Shown: one piece after another, positions 57,917-64,000 of the stretch
Layout of the letters: each line of letters starts with the position of its first letter
Numbering within the stretch: position 1 is the first letter of the stretch
Origin: Bacteroidota bacterium
Lineage (GTDB): Bacteria; Bacteroidota; Ignavibacteria; UBA10030; SZUA-254
Assembly: GCA_020056225.1 (NCBI GenBank)
Contig: JAGVIE010000055.1
Location: 1 to 64,000, forward strand
Direction of reading: 5' to 3'
DNA length: 64,000 nt
Notes under the pieces: model-generated
What the model was told of the DNA's origin: nothing
The model's input: the letters and a program-made list of their open reading frames with translations, nothing else
The model's database searches: none
Position numbers and translations under genes: made by a program

Positions 57917-58471
57917 ATGAAAGCAACATCGGAACTGATGAAAGAACATGAAGGCATAACATTAATGCTGAATATAATGAATAAGGTATCGGATAATATT
58001 CAGAAAAATAATGCTTTAAATTCCGAACACATGGAAAAAATAATCGAGTTCTTGAAAGTCTTTGCTGATAAATGCCATCATGGGAAAGAAGAAAAATTAT
58101 TGTTTCCAGAACTAGAACGAAATGGAATTCCAAAAGATAGTGGACCTATAGGTGTAATGCTTCACGAACATCAAGTTGGACGAGGTTACATCAAAAATTT
58201 GAGCGATGCTTTTAGTAAATTCAAAGAAGGTGATAGCAAAGCATTGACTCCGATAGCAGATGAGATTAAAAAATATGTCAATCTTCTCACAAGCCATATC
58301 CAAAAAGAGAATAATATTCTTTTTCCGATGGCAGATAAAGTCCTAACTGAGAAACTTGATAATGAATTGTTTGCTCAATATGAAAAGTTGGAAGAAGAAG
58401 AGATAGGACGGGGTAAACACGAGGAATTCCATCAATTATTGAAGCAGTTGAAAGATATTTACCTCCCATGA
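57917..58471 (+). CDS. Hemerythrin HHE-domain protein
   Basis: A 184-residue four-helix bundle with the HHE iron-ligand pattern: His in LMKEHEGI, His-x3-Glu in KCHHGKEEKLLFPELE, His in MLHEHQVGR, His-x4-Glu in LTSHIQKENNILFPMAD. It probably binds a di-iron centre and senses or stores oxygen or nitric oxide in the cytoplasm. It is close to the DUF6448 gene and ends just before a bidirectional terminator. Confidence 0.92.
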   Translation: MKATSELMKEHEGITLMLNIMNKVSDNIQKNNALNSEHMEKIIEFLKVFADKCHHGKEEKLLFPELERNGIPKDSGPIGVMLHEHQVGRGYIKNLSDAFSKFKEGDSKALTPIADEIKKYVNLLTSHIQKENNILFPMADKVLTEKLDNELFAQYEKLEEEEIGRGKHEEFHQLLKQLKDIYLP

Positions 58472-58477
58472 AATTAA

Positions 58478-58506
58478 AAGGGTGATGAGAAATTCTCATC
58501 ACCCTT
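58478..58506. terminator. Bidirectional terminator between convergent genes
   Basis: AAGGGTGATGAGAA and TTCTCATCACCCTT are perfectly complementary over 14 bases around a single A. The hairpin lies 7 bases after the hemerythrin stop and about 80 bases past the stop of the convergent SdrD-repeat gene. Confidence 0.8.
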
Positions 58507-58545
58507 CATAGATTCTTTCCTCAGGTTCCTTTACTTCAAGAGTAT

Positions 58546-58566
58546 TCCCGCCAGAGAGCGGCGGGA
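58546..58566. repeat. GC-rich hairpin
   Basis: TCCCGCC-agagagc-GGCGGGA forms a 7-pair stem just after the stop of the SdrD-repeat gene on the minus strand. It may be a second terminator or a REP-type repeat. Confidence 0.5.
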
Positions 58567-58586
58567 TTTCTGATCAACTGACTGCG

Positions 58587-61500
58587 TCACTTGATCATCA
58601 ACATCTTCTTTACACTGACAAAATTCTGCCCGACAGGATTATCTTCATCTGTTATGGTCTCTGCGACTAAACGGTAGAAGTAAACGCCGGATGAGAGATT
58701 TATTGTAGCAGCCGACAATTCGACCTCTTGAATTCCATCTCCCATTTCTTGCTTATCGAGTAGTGTTGCTACTTCCTGACCGAGCGTGTTATATATTTTT
58801 AATGTAACGAAGCTCTGGTATGGAAGGTTGAATTCTATCGTAGTCGATGGATTGAATGGATTAGGATAGTTTTGATACAACATAAATTGCTCAGGGACAA
58901 TTGAGGGAATCGGTTTAAATGCAAACGTTCCCATGGCGATGAATGAGCTGTCAAGATGGAAGAACGGCACATCTTTAAGCTCATAAACCGGGGTTAGGCG
59001 TAAGCCAGATGCAAAGCTAATTGTATCGATCGGACCAACGAATGCAGAATCGATTTTCCGAATTATGCGATAGAACTCCACTGAATCTATTCCTTCAAAC
59101 CAGGGTGGAGACTGACGTACTTTGAAAGTATCATTGTAACCTGACATGAACGAATCCAATCTTGCTGCTATCGCTCTGATAGTCAAGCCGTTCATTGTAT
59201 GCGCGGGATCGTAACCAGTGCCTTCATCAAAAATTAAGCCAGCAAAACCGCCAGGTAGAATCCCATAATCGCTACCATTGATATTTGCCTCAAGAGCTAT
59301 AGCTTCGGCAAATAGCTTATTGTTATGCTTCGATGGTGGCAAATATTTTTGTTGAGTTTTTATCGGCCTGTAAGTAGTGCCACTGAATTTATCCAGACAA
59401 CGTGGTGCACCGATATGCATTCCATGAGGATCGTATAATGACTTAAGAACATATTTGTAAGTCGGGTGTAGTACAGTATGTTTACCACCTAAGCCGACTT
59501 TCAAATTTATTCCAGCGCCTGCAGATAAAACATTGATTGCATTTGGCATCGGGTAACATAAGACATTTTTTGCAACAATAGCGTCGATTCTCCATGGACA
59601 TTCCGGTAATGAAAATTTTCTGAATCTGTACTTTGTTACAACTTGCAATTTGGGCTTATTTACCCATCCTTCGAATCTGATCGTATCTCCTACATTAAAA
59701 CTCAAACCTCCATTCCATGTCAATTTCCATCTCTTAAGCTTAGAAGTGAGAACCGGTTCAACCAACGGCATCGTTGGAGTGATTACCATCGGCTTTGTAG
59801 TGTCGACCGGTTGTCCGAAGACGATTTCTAATTGTTGGGTGTTTAGTGAATCGACAATGAAATAAAATTCAAATTTCACTTTGTCGGGTCTTGTTAAAAT
59901 GGGATTATGTTTTCCTCTTAGATCAAGTGCCTGAGCGAAGTCTTCGGGTAGGAATGTCCGGAAAGCCATACTAAACGTATTATCAGCCACGTTACCGAAG
60001 TCTTTTCCGGTTAAATTTTCCTCAAGATTTAAATTGATTATATGCGGTCCAAGATTCGGTGGATGAGTTTGCCGCCAGTTGGATTTCATCACTTCACTGA
60101 CTGTATAACGACCGGGCCACAAACCTGTAAATGAGTAATTACCATCTTGATCGGTAACTACTGAGCCACTGGCAGATGTTCCGTAATATGAAGTACCCAC
60201 AAGAGTGATTGTCCATCCGCTTAATCCCGGCTCACCTTGATCTTTTGAGCCGCTTGAATCGAGGTCGTTGAATTTCATCCCGCTTATTGAACCCGGGGAT
60301 AATTCATAATTACCGAAGTCAACACTATCTAATAATTCACTATTGTGCAACACGAGATCGTACTGCGAGATTGGATACGAGGGCCACCAGCCGATGTTTT
60401 TCTGGTCGATAATCTCTTTTACCACGCATCTTCCGGCAGGAACTCCCTGGAACTGATAGTATCCACTGCTATCGGAAGTACGCTTCCGGTTGTAAATGAT
60501 GTCGTCTAATTCGTCGAACACCTTCAGTTGGATAACGAATCCCGGCACTCCAAGCTCATCAGGATCGAAAATACCGTTGCGGTTGCGATCATTGAATTTC
60601 TGACCTATCACGGCATTCGTTAGTGGTGAATAATAATTTCCAAAGTCGTTGCCGTTCACAATAGTGCTCAAATCGGGAATGTCGATTGTATATGTTTCAC
60701 TTGGTGGGAACGATTCAACCCACCCTTTCTGCAGGCGGCCCGGGGCTTCACTTACAACATATCTGCCCGGCTGGAAAACAAACAGTTGATATAATCCAAT
60801 TGAATCGGTGTAATCGTAATCTATCATATTACCGAGTGTATCGGAGAGGATTACCCTCCATCCGAATAACATTGAATCGGTACCGGCATCATAGGCACTG
60901 TTCATATTTACATCGTTAAATACAGACCCGTTGATGAGGCTTGCGTTTGTAAAATTACCGAACCAGACACTATCTACGAGTGTGTCCGGGGTTGACATCG
61001 TGATACTCCATGATGATGGAAATGGTGATGGGAAAGTTTGTGTCCATCCCGGCTTTAACTCATCTGTGATGGTATATGTGTCAAGCGGCAATGGCAGCCA
61101 ATATTTTCCCCGATAATCTGTTTTTGTTGTTATGGTGATCGAACCGCTGGCGGCGGTAACGAGCCAGTCTTTTACGCCTCTGTCTGTACTGTCTTTAATT
61201 CCATTGCTGTTAACATCATAGAAAGTTTTACCGGTAATCAATCCGCCCTGATCGAATACTAAAACATTATCCACGAACCATCCTGGAAATTCATTGAAAA
61301 GTGAATCACCGGTATCAAAGTAGAACCGTATTTTTATTGTTTGATTTGTGTAAGATGAAAGATCAAGCGATGAAATCGTCCATCCATCGCTATTGCCTGA
61401 TGGCGCTGAACCATATCCGCCCCGGAGAGGTGTCCAATTAGCCCCGCCATCATTACTTACATCAACCATACAAAAATCCCACCCTAATTCAGTAACTATA

Positions 61501-61997
61501 TTCTCGGTGAAAAGCATCTTGATCGGACCGGTTGCACCTGTTAAATCAATTGACCGGGAGACGATTGCAGAATTAACGCGCTTGCCTGTGTTGTAGTTGG
61601 CATTGATATCATTTCCAAACCACCAACTATTAATCGGAGAGTTTGAATTTATAGTTGTTCGATGCCACAAGTCATCGCCGCTGTACACTTCTGATGTCCA
61701 GTCAGATGTACCTGATTCCATATCATCGTGAAAAAAGATCGTTGATGCGGTTTTATAATTTCGATCGATGTTAATTCCAACCTGAGCAGGTGCCGCGGAA
61801 AGTTTCTTAAGCTTCGAATTTTGCAGTTCAAGCGCCGCTTGCCGATGAAAATCGCGCAACTGCTGAGCGGCGTTCATTGCACGTTCACGAAGCGATTGTT
61901 TCCTTTGCTGATCGCCCGCAAGTGATAGCGGTGAGGCGATGACAGTGAGTAGGATTACAAATGCAACCAGAAAAAATATTGTACTCAGTGATTTCAT
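58587..61997 (-). CDS. T9SS-exported protein with jellyroll domain and four SdrD-like repeats
   Basis: A 1136-residue surface protein. I start it at the ATG at 61997 (GAGGGT site; signal peptide MKSLSTIFFLVAFVILLTVI), 27 codons inside the open frame. A jellyroll domain of the immune-inhibitor-A/MAM type (~75-250, FFHDDMESGTSDW ... GWFVDNVLV) precedes four SdrD/CNA-B-like repeats (~255-345, ~350-460, ~465-570, ~575-680), each with a Ca-loop such as DVNSNGIKD, DRNRNGIFD or DLDSSGSKD. Then follow a beta-rich region and the T9SS type A domain (~1045-1136). Rigid Ca-bound repeats suggest a stalk or adhesin. No catalytic residues are recognised. Confidence 0.88.
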   Translation of the reverse strand: MKSLSTIFFLVAFVILLTVIASPLSLAGDQQRKQSLRERAMNAAQQLRDFHRQAALELQNSKLKKLSAAPAQVGINIDRNYKTASTIFFHDDMESGTSDWTSEVYSGDDLWHRTTINSNSPINSWWFGNDINANYNTGKRVNSAIVSRSIDLTGATGPIKMLFTENIVTELGWDFCMVDVSNDGGANWTPLRGGYGSAPSGNSDGWTISSLDLSSYTNQTIKIRFYFDTGDSLFNEFPGWFVDNVLVFDQGGLITGKTFYDVNSNGIKDSTDRGVKDWLVTAASGSITITTKTDYRGKYWLPLPLDTYTITDELKPGWTQTFPSPFPSSWSITMSTPDTLVDSVWFGNFTNASLINGSVFNDVNMNSAYDAGTDSMLFGWRVILSDTLGNMIDYDYTDSIGLYQLFVFQPGRYVVSEAPGRLQKGWVESFPPSETYTIDIPDLSTIVNGNDFGNYYSPLTNAVIGQKFNDRNRNGIFDPDELGVPGFVIQLKVFDELDDIIYNRKRTSDSSGYYQFQGVPAGRCVVKEIIDQKNIGWWPSYPISQYDLVLHNSELLDSVDFGNYELSPGSISGMKFNDLDSSGSKDQGEPGLSGWTITLVGTSYYGTSASGSVVTDQDGNYSFTGLWPGRYTVSEVMKSNWRQTHPPNLGPHIINLNLEENLTGKDFGNVADNTFSMAFRTFLPEDFAQALDLRGKHNPILTRPDKVKFEFYFIVDSLNTQQLEIVFGQPVDTTKPMVITPTMPLVEPVLTSKLKRWKLTWNGGLSFNVGDTIRFEGWVNKPKLQVVTKYRFRKFSLPECPWRIDAIVAKNVLCYPMPNAINVLSAGAGINLKVGLGGKHTVLHPTYKYVLKSLYDPHGMHIGAPRCLDKFSGTTYRPIKTQQKYLPPSKHNNKLFAEAIALEANINGSDYGILPGGFAGLIFDEGTGYDPAHTMNGLTIRAIAARLDSFMSGYNDTFKVRQSPPWFEGIDSVEFYRIIRKIDSAFVGPIDTISFASGLRLTPVYELKDVPFFHLDSSFIAMGTFAFKPIPSIVPEQFMLYQNYPNPFNPSTTIEFNLPYQSFVTLKIYNTLGQEVATLLDKQEMGDGIQEVELSAATINLSSGVYFYRLVAETITDEDNPVGQNFVSVKKMLMIK

Positions 61998-62304
61998 AAG
62001 ACCCTCGTATGGTTTGTGAAATATGCGGATGAGGATAGTCATTTGCTTGTTGGTAATGAGAGAAAATGCTTCCTCCAAGTATAAGAATTCTATGATTTAA
62101 AGTCAAGAAGATTTAACAAAGAAGATTGGATAATTATTGTTCTATTGGCATGATTTCGGCAATTCTTCCATAATCTAACTATTTCTATGAAAAGATAAAT
62201 TTCAATCTAATGTTTAACAATACTTGGTCAAAAGTTGGGCTTGTACGAAAGCCATCACCGAATAAAATATTATACTTAATTACAACTTATTTTACGATTT
62301 TTCC

Positions 62305-62333
62305 TTGACATTACATTCTTTTTTTCTTAATAT
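62305..62333 (+). promoter_or_regulatory. Sigma70-like promoter of the Asp-box gene
   Basis: TTGACA (62305-62310), a 17-base spacer and TAATAT (62328-62333). The microsatellite starts about 40 bases downstream, inside the predicted leader. Confidence 0.6.
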
Positions 62334-62374
62334 AGCTTAGCCCTGAGATGGAATGGAGGCAAGAGGTATCAGCT

Positions 62375-62419
62375 CTATTCTATTCTATTCTATTCTATTC
62401 TATTCTATTCTATTCTATT
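62375..62419. repeat. Pentanucleotide microsatellite (CTATT)9
   Basis: Nine exact CTATT units occupy 62375-62419, between the promoter and the start codon of the Asp-box T9SS gene. Such tracts change length by slippage and could vary expression. Confidence 0.9.
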
Positions 62420-62447
62420 TTAATAAAGTATTCAGGGGAGAGTTATT

Positions 62448-62483
62448 ATGTTTAATATTTACGAGAGGAACATAAAGAAATGA
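62448..62483 (+). CDS. 11-codon leader ORF coupled to the Asp-box gene
   Basis: ATG at 62448-62450 follows a strong GGGGAG site and encodes MFNIYERNIKK. Its TGA (62481-62483) overlaps the ATG of the main gene (62480-62482) as ATGA. The layout is that of a translationally coupled leader peptide; it contains no run of a single regulatory amino acid. Confidence 0.45.
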   Translation: MFNIYERNIKK

Positions 62484-64000
62484 AGGAGTTTATTAAGAGG
62501 GTAGTACATAGATTTTTCGCACTTGTTTTTTTCGTGATTTATTTCCCCGTATTAATATTTTCCCAAGACACCACCGACGGCATTGTTTGGGAACCGCCGA
62601 TACAGCTAACCGACACCTCGTACAGCGCATACATGCCCAAGATTGCATTAAGCGGTGATGATACGATACATGTTACATGGGGGGGTGGAAAACTAAGAAT
62701 ACCGTATGCTTCTTCAATTGACGGAGGTATTAATTGGAATTTGAAAGACCTAATTATTGATACAGTTACTTATCCCTATCCATTTTTAAGCAATCTAATA
62801 GTCGCACAGGATCAAAATGTTTATATGTTTTCAGCAAACGAACCCATGTCACAAACGACCCTACCAAGGGAAACTCGGATGCATAAAAGTACTAACGGTG
62901 GAATATCCTGGTCTTTGCCATTTATTATTGGTGATGATTCGTCGGGAGGATTATTTTCGGCTAATATAAATAAAGATACTTTAGTATTAGTCTATTCACC
63001 CGAGAAAAATGGTTATTCAAAAAAACCGATGATGATTGTTTCCACAGACGCCGGAGAAACCTGGCAGAAGCGACCCGATACACTCGACGGTTGGACACGG
63101 ACAGCACTAACACCGGGTACACTGCATTTAGTGCGAGATGTATTTACAAATGGCGCTCAAGAAAAACTCTATCTTCGCAGTACTGATTTAGGAAGTACTT
63201 GGGAAAAAGCAGAAACACTTTCTACGGTTGATGGAAAATTTGCCATAGAGCATTGTATAGCATCGAACAAATTTGTAATTCAATCGCCGATTTTCGTAGC
63301 TTGGCGCGATGCTATCGCATGCGATGGTATGGTTGGATGCACAATTATTTCACGCGAAACATATAATAACGGCAACGATTGGACCTCGCCAGAAATACTA
63401 ACCGAAGAACCGCGTGGTTATAATCCCTCCGCAGCTATTAGTGATGATGGAGCTACAGCAGTAGCTTGGACAAGCGAGCTTTTATTTGTAAACGATCATG
63501 TTGTAAGTCGCATACGGAAACATCCTGATAGTTCCTGGTCTTCAATTGTTGATCATACGCCAACATCGCGCGTTGGAGAAGTACCACAAGTTGCCATTAC
63601 AAGTAGAGCAGTCCACCTTGTTTGGACACAGAGCGTTGGTGAAGGTTCAAATGAAAAGTTTTGTACCTTCTACCGTCGCGGAATATTTCTTACAACCAAC
63701 GTAAGGGAAGAAAAAAATAATATCCCCGATGGTTATTCGCTCAGTCAGAATTATCCAAACCCGTTCAATCCAAGTACTAAGTTGTCATTCGTTATTAGTC
63801 ATTCGTCATTAGTTTCGGTGAAAGTATATGATGTATTCGGAAGAGAAGTAACAGCATTGGTAAATGAAAAAAAACAACCTGGCAGATATGAGGTTGAGTG
63901 GACTCCTTCGACAAGCTCAGGCCAATTGCTTTCAAGCGGTGTCTATTTCATTAGAATGAATGCCGGTACTTATTTTTCGACAATAAAAGCGATTTTGATG
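62480..64000 (+). CDS. T9SS-exported Asp-box (BNR) beta-propeller protein, cut at right edge
   Basis: An open frame from ATG 62480 (GAGAGGA upstream) to the window end, 507 codons, lacking only the last residues. A signal segment (RFFALVFFVIYFPVLIFS) precedes a sialidase-type beta-propeller with Asp-boxes SIDGGINW, STNGGISW, STDAGETW and STDLGSTW. A T9SS type A domain follows from [11 protein letters not shown]. Sialidase-fold Asp-box proteins may hydrolyse glycans or just bind; I see no sialidase FRIP motif or clear Arg triad, so enzymatic activity is doubtful. The T9SS tail contains PSTSSGQ, encoded by the dispersed CTTCGACAAGCTCAGG repeat, and a SFVISHSSLVS stretch from low-complexity ATTAGTCATTCGTCATTAG DNA. 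Confidence 0.85.
   Translation, partial: MKEFIKRVVHRFFALVFFVIYFPVLIFSQDTTDGIVWEPPIQLTDTSYSAYMPKIALSGDDTIHVTWGGGKLRIPYASSIDGGINWNLKDLIIDTVTYPYPFLSNLIVAQDQNVYMFSANEPMSQTTLPRETRMHKSTNGGISWSLPFIIGDDSSGGLFSANINKDTLVLVYSPEKNGYSKKPMMIVSTDAGETWQKRPDTLDGWTRTALTPGTLHLVRDVFTNGAQEKLYLRSTDLGSTWEKAETLSTVDGKFAIEHCIASNKFVIQSPIFVAWRDAIACDGMVGCTIISRETYNNGNDWTSPEILTEEPRGYNPSAAISDDGATAVAWTSELLFVNDHVVSRIRKHPDSSWSSIVDHTPTSRVGEVPQVAITSRAVHLVWTQSVGEGSNEKFCTFYRRGIFLTTNVREEKNNIPDGYSLSQNYPNPFNPSTKLSFVISHSSLVSVKVYDVFGREVTALVNEKKQPGRYEVEWTPSTSSGQLLSSGVYFIRMNAGTYFSTIKAILM
63905..63923. repeat. Dispersed CTTCGACAAGCTCAGG repeat inside coding sequence
   Basis: CCTTCGACAAGCTCAGGCC lies in frame in the T9SS tail and encodes PSTSSGQ. 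A reverse-strand copy is at 8741-8757 in the cohesin gene tail, and a decayed one at 18514-18530 in the protease tail. Confidence 0.6.

Larger units (their letters stand above)
61998..62447. other. Divergent intergenic region with promoter and microsatellite
   Basis: Separates two divergent T9SS genes. The left side serves the minus-strand gene and shows no clear consensus. The right side has a sigma70-like promoter, the pentanucleotide tract and a leader ORF (listed separately). No other gene is seen. Confidence 0.6.

Overview
The window looks like a chromosomal fragment of an Ignavibacteria/Chlorobi-type Bacteroidota relative. Six predicted surface proteins end in a type IX secretion (T9SS type A) C-terminal domain with the [10 protein letters not shown] signature, there is a Bacteroidota-style PUR-alpha-like (DUF3276) gene, and groEL ends in a short Gly/Met tail. 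Base composition is moderate to AT-rich with many short palindromic repeats. I saw no rRNA, tRNA or CRISPR array.

Layout. (1) 1-8232, minus strand: a sensory block with a PAS protein cut by the window edge, a 1399-aa hybrid histidine kinase, and a 793-aa multi-PAS protein preceded by a 61-residue membrane ORF that looks like a detached piece of a kinase sensor. (2) 8704-21656, minus strand: four T9SS-exported proteins: a triple-cohesin protein, a giant beta-helix protein with a dockerin-like and a cohesin-like module, a DUF1565-type beta-helix protein and a subtilisin-like protease. (3) 21796-25717, plus strand: housekeeping genes nadE, rsmI, groES and groEL. (4) 25962-39679, plus strand: a second sensory block (GAF/PAS protein, a giant PAS/GAF kinase split by an in-frame TGA, a single-domain response regulator, a REC-PASx8-kinase-REC hybrid), interrupted by a frameshifted REP-associated transposase inside a palindrome cluster and by an intervening-sequence-type four-helix-bundle gene. 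(5) 39958-49829, plus strand: a PUR-alpha-like gene, then a poorly understood cassette: membrane protein, lipoprotein, small helical protein, acidic/Gly-rich protein, HExxH metallopeptidase-like protein, a protein of unknown function, a peptidoglycan-binding murein endopeptidase and two EEP-fold nucleases/phosphatases. (6) 49959-57134: an M24 peptidase and a TetR/HlyD/ABC/ABC/permease/permease exporter operon with a candidate operator. (7) 57254-62000: DUF6448 protein, hemerythrin, and a convergent SdrD-repeat T9SS protein. (8) 62480-end: an Asp-box (BNR) T9SS protein behind a pentanucleotide microsatellite and an 11-codon leader ORF.

How the genes fit together. Two kinase/PAS blocks share obviously related PAS, GAF and kinase modules, joined by near-identical DNA encoding the [11 protein letters not shown] linker, which suggests active domain exchange. 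The surface-protein genes show in-frame capture of dispersed repeats inside their T9SS tails. The best candidate for an undescribed system is the cassette at 40341-49829, whose enzymes (Zn peptidase, murein endopeptidase, EEP hydrolases) together with an acidic/Gly-rich carrier-like protein suggest an envelope-directed or effector function. That is inference, not demonstrated by the sequence. Domain coordinates in the entries are approximate.
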